This document shows positions 1 to 6,625 of a DNA stretch of 8,073 nucleotides, one piece after another. Position numbers and translations under genes: made by a program. This stretch comes from Thiotrichaceae bacterium (lineage in GTDB: Bacteria > Pseudomonadota > Gammaproteobacteria > Thiotrichales > Thiotrichaceae): the NCBI GenBank assembly GCA_024762625.1, contig JANTHA010000094.1:1-8073 (forward strand). Reading direction: 5' to 3'. Position 1 is the stretch's first letter. Each line of letters opens with the position of its first letter. A model generated the notes under the pieces. That model was not told the DNA's origin. It did no database searches and was given only the letters and a program-made list of their open reading frames with translations.

Positions 1-19
1 CAATTCTCAACTATTAACG

Positions 20-409
20 ATGCTGGCTGTCTTATCAGTCGTCACCTTTATTGGCAGCCTGCTGGCGATTCCCTGGATTATCAGCCGTATGCCAGAGGAC
101 TATTTTCTCGAAGAAAAAAGGCATATCGCGAAGCTCAGGCGCTATCATCCGGTGATTTATTTTCTTATCCGGCTGTCTAAAAACCTATTTGGGGTGGTGT
201 TCATTATTGCTGGTTTTGCCATGCTGTTTTTGCCGGGGCAGGGTTTGTTGACGATGTTGATTGGTCTGGGTCTCACAGATTTTCCTGGAAAATATAAGCT
301 GGAGCGTAAAATCGTGCGCAACCACAAGATTTTCAAGGCGCTGAACTGGATAAGAAAGCGCGCGGGCGCAAAGCCTTTGCTTTATCCTGACAAATCCTCA
401 TCCAGTTGA
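20..409 (+). CDS. Small inner-membrane protein, PGPGW-like family (5' end uncertain)
   Basis: This is a predicted integral membrane protein of unknown function. From the first ATG it has 129 residues: a hydrophobic segment at about residues 2-22, a charged cytoplasmic-type stretch (about 25-45), a second hydrophobic block at about 55-86 broken by LPGQGLLT (71-78), and a basic tail rich in Lys and Arg. The LPGQG turn between hydrophobic stretches resembles the PGPGW putative transmembrane family, where a Pro-Gly-rich turn joins two helices. The frame stays open from this ATG to the left edge of the window and no Shine-Dalgarno sequence precedes it, so the true start may lie upstream and the gene may be cut by the window edge. 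Its last 28 bp overlap the end of murU on the other strand. The family call is moderately sure; the role is unknown. Confidence 0.7.
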   Translation: MLAVLSVVTFIGSLLAIPWIISRMPEDYFLEEKRHIAKLRRYHPVIYFLIRLSKNLFGVVFIIAGFAMLFLPGQGLLTMLIGLGLTDFPGKYKLERKIVRNHKIFKALNWIRKRAGAKPLLYPDKSSSS

Positions 410-1116
410 TGCAATCTTTCGGGCGTACCGATATCGCGCCAGTCGCCAGTAAACAATTCTCCGCTTACTTTGTTTTTGCGCATGGCCTCGCGTAGTATTG
501 GCGCAAGTGGCCGTTTTCCTTGTGGGAGGGTGCTGAATAAATCGGGGTGATAGTAGCCGACGCCGCTAAAGGTGTATTTTCCATGGTGTTCGGTTTTATT
601 CGCATCATCCGTATTATCCGCTGCATCCGCATTATTTGCATTATCTGCATCAACGCGGCCGTTGCTCAGTAAAAAATCGCCCGCGGGATTATGCGGCGGG
701 TTGTTGACCAGTATGAGGTGCGCGAGGTCATTGTTTTTTAAAGGGCTTTGGGCAAGGTAGCGGCAATCGCACCAGATGTCTCCATTGACCACCAGGAATG
801 GTTCGTCGCCCTGCGGCCCACAAAGTAAGGGCAGTGCTTTGATAATGCCGCCCGCCGTTTCCAGCGCGCCTTGTTGTTGTTCGTCAGAATAACGCAGCGA
901 TACGCCGAATCGGGAACCGTCTCCAAGCGCCGCCGGAATTTGTTCACCAAGCCAGGCGATGTTAATGATAATCTCGCGAAAGCCCGCCTGTCTGAGCTTT
1001 TCGATATGCCAGATGATCAAGGGCTTGCCGCCGACGGATAACAAAGGCTTGGGCGTGTGATCGGTCAGCGGGCGCATGCGCTCTCCACGTCCCGCTGCGA
1101 GAATCATGGCTTTCAT
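382..1116 (-). CDS. murU: N-acetylmuramate alpha-1-phosphate uridylyltransferase MurU
   Basis: MurU transfers UMP from UTP to MurNAc alpha-1-phosphate, giving UDP-MurNAc in the cytoplasm. It is the last step of the peptidoglycan-recycling route described in Pseudomonas, which avoids fosfomycin-sensitive MurA. The N-terminus has the nucleotidyltransferase signature LAAGRGERMRPLT (residues 6-18) followed by TPKPLL with Lys23. ETAGG (86-90) and the metal-binding NGD (111-113) follow, and GDWRDIGTPERL (224-235) is near the C-terminus. The start overlaps the amgK stop by 4 bp (ATGA), implying translational coupling; the kinase supplies its substrate. The protein has 244 residues, about 20 more than the Pseudomonas enzyme as I recall it. 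The excess is an Asp/Asn/Ala-rich three-residue repeat at residues 156-173, just before the conserved YTFSGVG (181-187). The pairing with amgK makes the assignment firm over other sugar-1-phosphate nucleotidyltransferases. Confidence 0.9.
   Translation of the reverse strand: MKAMILAAGRGERMRPLTDHTPKPLLSVGGKPLIIWHIEKLRQAGFREIIINIAWLGEQIPAALGDGSRFGVSLRYSDEQQQGALETAGGIIKALPLLCGPQGDEPFLVVNGDIWCDCRYLAQSPLKNNDLAHLILVNNPPHNPAGDFLLSNGRVDADNANNADAADNTDDANKTEHHGKYTFSGVGYYHPDLFSTLPQGKRPLAPILREAMRKNKVSGELFTGDWRDIGTPERLHQLDEDLSG
598..655 (-). repeat. Degenerate 9-bp tandem repeat inside murU
   Basis: On the + strand six consecutive 9-mers can be laid out from 602: gcatcatcc, gtattatcc, gctgcatcc, gcattattt, gcattatct, gcatcaacg. 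In the murU frame this reads as six three-residue units: DAD, NAN, NAD, AAD, NTD, DAN (residues 156-173). The array falls between two conserved blocks and keeps the frame. Units differ by 1-4 bases, so it looks like an old expansion that has drifted. Confidence 0.75.
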
Positions 1117-2138
1117 GTAGACTGGCGCAATGCGTCTGGCTTTGTGGAAGAATAGGCGCCGATGGTTTGCGGAATCTTCCAGGCGTCAAATAATTCGGTA
1201 AGCGGGCGCACTAGTGGATATTTTTTGCCGACTTCCATGAAATAGTGCAAGGTCAGCGGCAGATCATCGAGGTAGCCGGCTTTGCCATCGCGATGCTTGA
1301 GTCTGGCAAAAATGCCCAGCACTTTGAGGTGGCGTTGCAAACCCATGTAATCAAACCATTGTATGAAAGTAGCCTCGGGTACGGCGCGCATCAGCCCGGC
1401 GGCCTCGGCCTGCGCCTTGAAATCAAGCGCCCAGCGTTTTAAATGCTCTACCGGCCAGGCGATGTAGCAATCACGCAACAACGATACAAGGTCGTAGGTA
1501 ATCGGTCCAAGCACGGCGTCTTGATAATCAATCACGCCGGGATTGTCCTCAGCGGTGACCATAAGATTGCGTGAATGATAATCGCGATGCACAAAGACCT
1601 GTGGCTGTTGGGATACGGTGGTGCTGATGACCGAAAAGACACGCTCAATAATGGCCTGTTGTTCAGTGCCCGGAATAATATTCAGATGTTTTTGCAAAAA
1701 CCACTCTGGCATCAGTCGCATTTCGCTTTGCAGCAAATCATCGTCATATTCGGGTAAGCCAGTGGCGTCGGCCTGCTGGATATTGATCAGCGCCGTCAAC
1801 GCATCGCCATACAGCGCATCCGCGTTTTGTTCGTTGAGTTTATCCAGATAGGGCATATCGCCGAGGTCTTCCAGCAACAAAAAACCCTGTTGTAAATCCT
1901 CACGAATGATTCTGGGGGCGTGCACTTCCGCATTGCGCAAGCGTTGGGTGATATCAACAAACGGCGCACAATCCTCGTGTTGCGGCGGCGCGTCCATCGC
2001 AATGGCGCTTTTTCCTTCATGATGAATGCGGAAATAACGGCGGAAACTGGCGTCGGCAGAAGCGACTTCAATCGCGGCGTCCGGCCAGACCCCGCGAATC
2101 CAGTGAGTGAGTTGTTCTAGACGCTGGTCTTTGCTCAT
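1113..2138 (-). CDS. amgK: N-acetylmuramate/N-acetylglucosamine anomeric kinase AmgK
   Basis: AmgK phosphorylates the anomeric carbon of recovered MurNAc (and GlcNAc) with ATP, giving the alpha-1-phosphate that MurU uses. The protein has 341 residues and an aminoglycoside-phosphotransferase-like fold. FLLLEDLGD (86-94) lies in the N-lobe/hinge region, HRDYHSRN (184-191) is the catalytic loop with Asp186 as the likely base, and IDYQD (203-207) is the metal-binding DFG equivalent. The APH-like family includes many small-molecule kinases; the 4-bp overlap with murU is what fixes the substrate. The start codon lacks a clear Shine-Dalgarno sequence. An upstream hairpin and a weak promoter candidate leave open whether it has its own promoter or is read through from gltA. 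Confidence 0.88.
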   Translation of the reverse strand: MSKDQRLEQLTHWIRGVWPDAAIEVASADASFRRYFRIHHEGKSAIAMDAPPQHEDCAPFVDITQRLRNAEVHAPRIIREDLQQGFLLLEDLGDMPYLDKLNEQNADALYGDALTALINIQQADATGLPEYDDDLLQSEMRLMPEWFLQKHLNIIPGTEQQAIIERVFSVISTTVSQQPQVFVHRDYHSRNLMVTAEDNPGVIDYQDAVLGPITYDLVSLLRDCYIAWPVEHLKRWALDFKAQAEAAGLMRAVPEATFIQWFDYMGLQRHLKVLGIFARLKHRDGKAGYLDDLPLTLHYFMEVGKKYPLVRPLTELFDAWKIPQTIGAYSSTKPDALRQST

Positions 2139-2150
2139 TTAGTGATTGGC

Positions 2151-2179
2151 TATATATTCAAGCTAACAACGCCTTGCAA
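2151..2179 (-). promoter_or_regulatory. Weak candidate sigma-70 promoter for amgK-murU
   Basis: On the minus strand TTGCAA is followed after 17 bp by TATATA, each matching the sigma-70 consensus at four of six positions. The -10 lies about 12 bp before the amgK start codon, so the message would be nearly leaderless, fitting the missing Shine-Dalgarno. It overlaps the inverted repeat next to it. Weak by sequence alone. Confidence 0.27.
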
Positions 2180-2202
2180 CTTGTTCAGTAAGGCGTTATT
2201 AG
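2163..2202 (-). terminator. Inverted repeat between the DUF2892 gene and amgK, possible weak terminator
   Basis: AACGCCTT (2168-2175) pairs with AAGGCGTT (2190-2197) over a 14-nt loop. Beyond one C-A mismatch, CTAA pairs with TTAG, giving about 12 pairs. It sits just after the DUF2892 stop codon, where the gltA transcript could end. Reading leftwards there is no run of T after the stem, so it would be a poor intrinsic terminator; it may instead attenuate or stabilise the 3' end. Confidence 0.35.
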
Positions 2203-2216
2203 CAGTTTTAGATTTG

Positions 2217-2426
2217 TTATGAAGTTTTTAAACCTAGCGCCTTGAAAATCATCGCTGCGGGACAAAACCCTGTAAATGAAGATTGAAATAGATTGGCGCC
2301 AACAAAAGCAGTTAGCCATAACCAGCTCATTTTGGTGATATCAATCTGTCCGGTAAAATGGGCAAGCGCCAGGCTGATTAGAATCATTGCGCCCGCCATT
2401 GCTGTTACTGCGTTATTAACTGTCAT
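2217..2426 (-). CDS. Small inner-membrane protein, DUF2892 family
   Basis: This is a 69-residue protein with two predicted membrane helices (about residues 7-25 and 34-51) and the C-terminal motif FTGFCPAAMIFKALGL, with Cys55, typical of DUF2892 (YgaP-like transmembrane) proteins. The biochemical role of the stand-alone form is not established; some relatives are fused to rhodanese domains, suggesting a link to sulfur chemistry. The frame extends 31 codons further upstream into gltA, but the internal ATG is chosen because AGGAG lies 8 bp before it and the family similarity begins there. It starts 25 bp after the gltA stop codon on the same strand, so it is probably co-transcribed with gltA. 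A GC-rich hairpin follows its stop codon. Confidence 0.8.
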   Translation of the reverse strand: MTVNNAVTAMAGAMILISLALAHFTGQIDITKMSWLWLTAFVGANLFQSSFTGFCPAAMIFKALGLKTS

Positions 2427-2451
2427 GGTTTTTTCTCCTGGTAAATATTTT

Positions 2452-3759
2452 CTATCGTTTGTTGAGTGGTACATAATCACGCGGTAGCGCGCCATCGTAA
2501 AGTTGTCGCGGACGTCCAATGCGCGATTCGGGATCCTGTATCATTTCATTCCAGTGGCTAATCCAGCCAACGGTGCGCGACAAGGCGAAAATCACGGTGA
2601 ACATGGTCAGCGGGATACCCATTGCGAGCAATATGATACCTGAATAAAAATCAACATTGGGGTAAAGATTGCGCGATACAAAATAATCATCTTCCAGCGC
2701 AATGCGCTCTAGCTCCATGGCGGTATCAAAAAGTTCCTGGTATTCATTGTCTTGTCCCAGGTGCTCCAGCAGCTCATGGCAGGTCTTTCGGATGATGCGC
2801 GCCCGAGGATCGTAGTTTTTGTAAATCCGGTGACCAAAGCCCATCAGGCGGAAGCGATCATTTTTATCCTTGGCGCGGTCGATGTAATATTGCACATCCT
2901 TATCGGATTCTACGATATCAACCAGCATGCGGATCACCGATTCATTTGCGCCGCCATGCGCCGGGCCCCATAGCGAAGCGATGCCTGCTGAAATTGCCGC
3001 AAATGGGTTGGCCTCTGAACTGCCGGTGAGTCGAACGGTGGAAGTGGATGCGTTCTGTTCGTGGTCGGCATGCAGAATCATGATCAGATCCAGCGCCTTG
3101 ACAAAGAACGGATCAGCCTTATACGGCTCGGTCGGCATGCTAAACATCATGTTTAAAAAATTATCCGGATAGCTCAGGCTGTTATCGGGATAGGTAAAAG
3201 GCAATCCATTGGCGTAACGGTACGACCAGGCGGCGATGGTAGGCATTTTGGCGATCAGTTGATGCGCCGCAATCATGCGGTCTTCGGGATTATGAATATC
3301 AATCTCGTCATGATAAAAAGCCGACAACGCGCCTACTACGCCGACCATAATCGCCATTGGATGCGCATCGCGGCGAAAACCGCTGTAAAAACGTTTGAGC
3401 GCTTCGTGCAGCATGGTGTGGCGGGTGATTATGGTTTCGAATTGCTTCAATTCCCGTTCATTGGGCAGATCGCCGCTCAGTAGTAAATAGCACACTTCAA
3501 GAAAGGTGCTGTGTTCGGCAAGCTGTTCTATTGGATAACCGCCGTACTGTAAAATACCCTTGTTGCCGTCAAGATAGGTGATGGAGCTACGGCAACTGGC
3601 TGTGGAAAGAAACCCGGGATCATAAGTAAAATATCCCAGTTCGCGATACAGTCCGCGCACATCAATGGTGGGCGTTCCGTTGGTGGGCCGTAAAATGGGT
3701 AGTTCTATCTGTTTGCCGGTTGAGTTATCGGTCAGGGTGACAGTCTCTTTTTGTTCCAT
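2452..3759 (-). CDS. gltA: Citrate synthase, type II
   Basis: GltA condenses acetyl-CoA and oxaloacetate to citrate, the entry step of the TCA cycle, in the cytoplasm. The 435 residues match the usual length of the Gram-negative type II enzyme (about 430), which is typically a hexamer inhibited by NADH. The catalytic residues are all present: His268 in GPAHGGANE (265-273), His310 in GFGHRIYKN (307-315) and Asp370 in NVDFYSG (368-374). [12 protein letters not shown] (230-241) and GRPRQLY (415-421) are also conserved, and the N-terminal beta-domain extension of the type II class is present. No strong Shine-Dalgarno precedes the ATG. The gene is divergent from the lipoprotein gene, with a shared 102-bp intergenic region holding a consensus -10 for gltA, and it is followed closely by the DUF2892 gene. 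Confidence 0.97.
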   Translation of the reverse strand: MEQKETVTLTDNSTGKQIELPILRPTNGTPTIDVRGLYRELGYFTYDPGFLSTASCRSSITYLDGNKGILQYGGYPIEQLAEHSTFLEVCYLLLSGDLPNERELKQFETIITRHTMLHEALKRFYSGFRRDAHPMAIMVGVVGALSAFYHDEIDIHNPEDRMIAAHQLIAKMPTIAAWSYRYANGLPFTYPDNSLSYPDNFLNMMFSMPTEPYKADPFFVKALDLIMILHADHEQNASTSTVRLTGSSEANPFAAISAGIASLWGPAHGGANESVIRMLVDIVESDKDVQYYIDRAKDKNDRFRLMGFGHRIYKNYDPRARIIRKTCHELLEHLGQDNEYQELFDTAMELERIALEDDYFVSRNLYPNVDFYSGIILLAMGIPLTMFTVIFALSRTVGWISHWNEMIQDPESRIGRPRQLYDGALPRDYVPLNKR

Positions 3760-3796
3760 ATTTTCTATCAGGCTTGGGAATTGTTGGTGGGGATAT

Positions 3797-3815
3797 GCAT
3801 TAATGCGTTATTATA
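3797..3815 (-). promoter_or_regulatory. Candidate gltA -10 element and adjacent perfect palindrome
   Basis: On the minus strand a perfect TATAAT lies at 3815-3810, about 50 bp before the gltA start codon, but no good -35 is found 16-18 bp upstream of it. Just downstream, about where transcription would begin, is a perfect 10-bp palindrome, GCATTAATGC (3797-3806), which could be an operator. An activator-dependent promoter would explain the poor -35. Inference from sequence only. Confidence 0.33.
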
Positions 3816-3861
3816 ACCCACTTTGCAACTGTTTTGAGAATGTTAGTTCGGGAATTGGCTC

Positions 3862-4560
3862 ATGAAAAATAACCGGCCTGGTATCCGGGTCTTTGCGTTT
3901 AGCCTGGTGTTTAACCTGGTATTAAGCACAGTATTGGTCGCCTGCGATGGCAGCCAGGATAAAATTGATCAAACCCGGGCGCAATTTTTGCCTTGGCGGG
4001 TAAGTACAACGACGGATGGCTCTACCCATGTACTCGGCGTTGATGTTGGCGATACTACCTTCAAGGAGTTGATGTTCAAGCTGCAGTTACTGGCCGAACC
4101 CGCCTTATTCGAAGCACCGGATGGCGAATTGACGCTGGAAGCCTATTTCGGCAAAAAGAAATTTGGCTTGCTGGAAGCGCGCCTGATTGCAGAATTGGAC
4201 GCGGATCAAACCTTGTTAAAAAAAATGCTTGCTGAGCAAAAAGGTCGGGATTCCACGCCGAGCGGTCACTGGAAATACGCCTTGAGCGTCGCAAACACCC
4301 GACTGGCCAATGATTTACGCGTCTGGCGTCTGGTTTATCTACCGGTTGCGGATTATGATCTGAAACAGATGAAGTTTTTTGGCGAACCTGAAGAAATACT
4401 GAAAGTTAATAAGACGGCGGAATACTGGCTCTATCCCTCAAAAGGCATGGCCTTGCTTTATGATAGCGCGGGCAAGGAGATTTTCTACTATGTAGCGCCC
4501 AGGGATTATCAGCGCTTGAGAAAATCATTGCCGATGAAAACACAGATTCTGAGCGAATAA
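3862..4560 (+). CDS. Predicted lipoprotein of unknown function
   Basis: I do not recognise a characterised family for these 232 residues. The N-terminus is a lipoprotein signal: a basic start (KNNRPGIR), a hydrophobic core at about 10-27 and the lipobox LVAC with Cys28 as the lipidation site. The next residue is Asp29; in E. coli, Asp at +2 keeps lipoproteins in the inner membrane, so an inner-membrane periplasmic location is possible. The mature part is soluble, mixed alpha/beta in appearance, rich in Leu, Lys and aromatic residues, with no further cysteines and no catalytic motif I can identify. A GGGA 8 bp before the ATG is the only ribosome-site candidate. The ycgN-like gene begins 6 bp after its stop codon, so they are probably one operon; this does not yet indicate its job. 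Confidence 0.8.
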   Translation: MKNNRPGIRVFAFSLVFNLVLSTVLVACDGSQDKIDQTRAQFLPWRVSTTTDGSTHVLGVDVGDTTFKELMFKLQLLAEPALFEAPDGELTLEAYFGKKKFGLLEARLIAELDADQTLLKKMLAEQKGRDSTPSGHWKYALSVANTRLANDLRVWRLVYLPVADYDLKQMKFFGEPEEILKVNKTAEYWLYPSKGMALLYDSAGKEIFYYVAPRDYQRLRKSLPMKTQILSE

Positions 4561-4566
4561 CACAAC

Positions 4567-5088
4567 ATGCCTTTCTGGACTGAAAAACCCTTAAGCCGGA
4601 TGAGCCGCGAAGAATGGGAAAGCCTGTGTGATCATTGTGGCAAATGTTGCCTTCTCAAATTGCAGGATGAAGATGAAACTAGCGAAGTTGAAAGTGAAAA
4701 AGAAGTCGAATATGAAAATGAAGACAGCGTGAGTCTGGCGCATAATACGCCTGTGGAGCACACGGTTTATTATACTGATATCGTGTGTGATCTGTTTGAT
4801 CAGCAAAGCGGCCATTGTACCGATTACTGGAACCGTGAAACACGGGTTCCTGGATGTTTGCGCTTAACCCGTAAAAACCTTGATAAGATAAACTGGTTGC
4901 CTCCAAGCTGCGCATACCGAAGAATTATGGAAGGCCGTGGTTTACCTGACTGGCATCATCTCGTTTCGGGCGATAAAAGAAAGATTCATGAAACTGGCCA
5001 TTCGGTGCAGGGCAAGGTGGTTTATGAAAAAGACATTGACGAAAATGACGTCGAGGAGCATATCGTAACATGGCCTCTGGACGATTAG
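4567..5088 (+). CDS. YcgN/YkgJ-family cysteine cluster protein (UPF0260-like)
   Basis: The protein resembles E. coli YcgN, of uncharacterised function, with conserved cysteines thought to bind a metal or an iron-sulfur cluster. The core begins WESLCDHCGKCC (17-28: Cys21, 24, 27, 28) and continues with IVC (Cys74), GHC (Cys84), PGC (Cys97) and PPSCAYR (Cys115). The invariant-looking NLDKINWLPPSCAYR and GRGLPDWHHLVSG blocks are intact. At 173 residues it is about 20 longer than E. coli YcgN. The extra length is a strongly acidic, three-residue-periodic stretch at about 34-54 followed by a polar linker, placed between the first cysteine cluster and YYTDIVC. Translation is probably coupled to the lipoprotein upstream (6-bp gap) and to hslR downstream (19-bp overlap). 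The family call is firm; the function is unknown. Confidence 0.88.
   Translation: MPFWTEKPLSRMSREEWESLCDHCGKCCLLKLQDEDETSEVESEKEVEYENEDSVSLAHNTPVEHTVYYTDIVCDLFDQQSGHCTDYWNRETRVPGCLRLTRKNLDKINWLPPSCAYRRIMEGRGLPDWHHLVSGDKRKIHETGHSVQGKVVYEKDIDENDVEEHIVTWPLDD
4666..4728 (+). repeat. Degenerate 9-bp, Glu-rich tandem array inside the ycgN-like gene
   Basis: In frame, seven 9-mers follow one another: gatgaagat, gaaactagc, gaagttgaa, agtgaaaaa, gaagtcgaa, tatgaaaat, gaagacagc. They encode DED, ETS, EVE, SEK, EVE, YEN, EDS. The third and fifth units differ by one silent base. The array interrupts the spacing between conserved cysteines but keeps the frame. Confidence 0.65.
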
Positions 5089-5474
5089 ATAAAACACTTG
5101 AATCCGTGCGCCTTGATAAATGGCTCTGGGCCGCGCGTTTTTTTAAGAGTCGTAAACTCGCTTCCGAAGCCATTAGCGGCGGTAAGGTGCATTTGGGCGG
5201 CGCGCGCGTCAAACCCTCTCGTGCTGTTAAAACAGGCGACCAACTGGAAATTACCCGTGATGGTTACCGCTATAGCATCACCGTTCAGGGACTCAATGAC
5301 AAACGCCGCCCCGCCAAAGAAGCACAACTGCTTTATCAAGAAACCGAACAAAGCATCCGCGCTAGAGAGCAGGAACAGCAGCTCAGAAAAATGAACAACG
5401 CCAGCGTGCATCAATCTGATCGAAAGCCCAATAAAAAGGAACGCAGAGAAATGCAAAAGTGGCGAAACAGATAA
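5070..5474 (+). CDS. hslR: Heat shock protein 15, S4-domain ribosome-rescue factor
   Basis: Hsp15 binds free 50S subunits carrying a nascent peptidyl-tRNA and helps recycle them after heat-induced translation failure. The 134 residues match the E. coli length (133). The S4 RNA-binding domain occupies about 14-61, with RLDKWLWAARFFKSR (14-28) and the GGKVHLGGARVKPSRAV block (37-53). The C-terminal part contains RRPAKEAQLLY and ends in a very basic tail (KPNKKERREMQKWRNR), both typical of Hsp15 and not of other short S4 proteins. The start overlaps the end of the ycgN-like gene by 19 bp; GAGGAG lies 11 bp before the ATG, inside that gene. It is thus the third gene of a probable lipoprotein-ycgN-hslR operon. 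No heat-shock promoter is evident directly upstream, so any heat control would act on the operon. Confidence 0.93.
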   Translation: MASGRLDKTLESVRLDKWLWAARFFKSRKLASEAISGGKVHLGGARVKPSRAVKTGDQLEITRDGYRYSITVQGLNDKRRPAKEAQLLYQETEQSIRAREQEQQLRKMNNASVHQSDRKPNKKERREMQKWRNR

Positions 5475-5517
5475 CGCTAGCGCCATTTGAACACAAATCC
5501 AGGATGAAATTCACCGG

Positions 5518-5547
5518 TTGAACGTATACACTGTTTTACTGGATAAC
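5518..5547 (+). promoter_or_regulatory. Weak candidate sigma-70 promoter for xerD
   Basis: In the 93-bp gap after hslR, TTGAAC (5518-5523) is followed after 18 bp by GATAAC (5542-5547), each four of six to consensus. The xerD ATG is 20 bp further on and lacks an obvious Shine-Dalgarno. No intrinsic terminator is visible after hslR, so read-through is an alternative. Confidence 0.27.
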
Positions 5548-5567
5548 TAGCTTAAAAATTCCTTATC

Positions 5568-6473
5568 ATGTCACGCTTGCAACCGGCACAACTACAGATA
5601 GACGCCTTTCTTGACGCCTTATGGTCGGAACGAGGTTTGAGCCGCAATACATTGGCGGCCTATGGGCGGGATTTGAAGGCTTTTCAGCAATGGCTGGATA
5701 AACGCAGTGGAACCTTGTTAGGCGCTAGCAACAGCCAATTGCAGGAATATATCGCGGATCGAGGTAAAGCGGGCGCAAAAGCCAGCAGCATGGCGCGCGT
5801 ATTATCCAGTCTGCGCCGGTTTTATCGCTATCAGGTTAGAGAAGGGTATTTGCAGGAAGACCCCAGCGCGTTGATTGATTCGCCAAAATTGGGGCGTCCT
5901 TTGCCTGATTCTTTAAGCGAGTCGCAAGTTGAAGCCCTGCTGGAAGCGCCGGATACAAATGACCCGGTGGGTTTGCGGGATCGCGCCATGCTGGAGTTGC
6001 TCTACGCCACCGGCTTGCGCGTTTCGGAACTGGTGACGCTGGAGCATTCGCAAATTAGTCTGCAACAGGGTATTGTACGCGTCCTGGGCAAGGGAAATAA
6101 GGAGCGGCTGGCGCCGATGGGCGATGAAGCAGTCGCATGGGTCAACCAATACAGCGATGAAGCGCGCGCCAACTTGATGAAAGGCCACGGACTTTCGCCA
6201 CAGCTTTTTGTTACACGGCGAGGCAGCGGCATGACGCGCCAGGCATTCTGGTATTTGATTAAACGCTATGCTATGCAAGTGGGTATTAGCCAGAAAATTT
6301 CGCCGCATACACTGAGGCATGCATTTGCCACACATTTATTGAACCATGGCGCTGATTTGAGGGTCGTACAATTACTATTAGGCCATAGCGATCTATCCAC
6401 TACGCAGATTTATACGCATGTCGCCAAGGCGCGATTGCAACGTTTGCATCAGGCGCATCATCCCAGAGGATAA
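5568..6473 (+). CDS. xerD: Site-specific tyrosine recombinase XerD
   Basis: XerD acts with XerC and FtsK at the dif site to resolve chromosome dimers at division. The 301 residues compare with 298 in E. coli. The N-terminal core-binding (SAM-like) domain spans about 5-90, with LSRNTLAAYGRDL (24-36). The catalytic domain holds the full tyrosine recombinase set: Arg151 (ATGLRVSEL), Lys175 (VLGKGNKER), His247 and Arg250 (HTLRHAF), His273 (LLGHSDLSTTQIYTH) and nucleophile Tyr282. Each is offset by +3 from the E. coli XerD positions as I recall them. The C-terminal LHQAHHPRG matches XerD rather than XerC, and dsbC downstream repeats the xerD-dsbC order of E. coli. All key residues are present, so it should be active. 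It is a core recombinase, not a phage or transposon integrase. Confidence 0.95.
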   Translation: MSRLQPAQLQIDAFLDALWSERGLSRNTLAAYGRDLKAFQQWLDKRSGTLLGASNSQLQEYIADRGKAGAKASSMARVLSSLRRFYRYQVREGYLQEDPSALIDSPKLGRPLPDSLSESQVEALLEAPDTNDPVGLRDRAMLELLYATGLRVSELVTLEHSQISLQQGIVRVLGKGNKERLAPMGDEAVAWVNQYSDEARANLMKGHGLSPQLFVTRRGSGMTRQAFWYLIKRYAMQVGISQKISPHTLRHAFATHLLNHGADLRVVQLLLGHSDLSTTQIYTHVAKARLQRLHQAHHPRG

Positions 6474-6531
6474 AGAAAACTGGCTTTATTAAGGCGATGC
6501 TGGTTTTCCATGCTCTATCATTTGGAATCCG

Positions 6532-6567
6532 CTGAGAAAATAGGTGGGAAAATAGCTGGGAAAATAA
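6532..6567 (+). repeat. Three tandem 12-bp units upstream of dsbC
   Basis: Three adjacent 12-mers, ctgagaaaatag, gtgggaaaatag and ctgggaaaataa, lie in the 152-bp gap between xerD and dsbC. They differ from one another at two or three positions. The rest of the gap (6568-6625) is AT-rich, with no convincing -35/-10 pair. The AGGTG at 6613-6617 is 8 bp before the dsbC ATG and serves as its likely ribosome site. Confidence 0.65.
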
Positions 6568-6625
6568 CAATGCTCATGGATTAAATAATTTATTAAATAG
6601 GTAATATTAAGTAGGTGCTTTACAA

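Noticed and set aside
465..760. Open frames on both strands inside murU, some with Met/Arg/Ile or Ala/Ser-rich sequence
   Set aside because: They are other-frame readings of the 9-bp repeat and its surroundings; murU itself is strongly conserved.
2427..2519. Upstream extension of the DUF2892 gene into gltA
   Set aside because: The extra 31 codons overlap the gltA end, lack family similarity, and the internal ATG has AGGAG at 8 bp.
5085..5486. 133-codon minus-strand open frame opposite hslR
   Set aside because: It is antisense to a clear Hsp15 with a ribosome site and operon context; no recognisable protein features.
5568..6473. Phage or integron integrase
   Set aside because: Length, C-terminal HHPRG, the dsbC neighbour and catalytic spacing match chromosomal XerD; no attachment site or cargo is visible.
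6475..6508. Possible terminator after xerD (GAAAAC with GTTTTC)
   Set aside because: Six mostly A-T pairs across a 22-nt gap, with no following T run; too weak to call.
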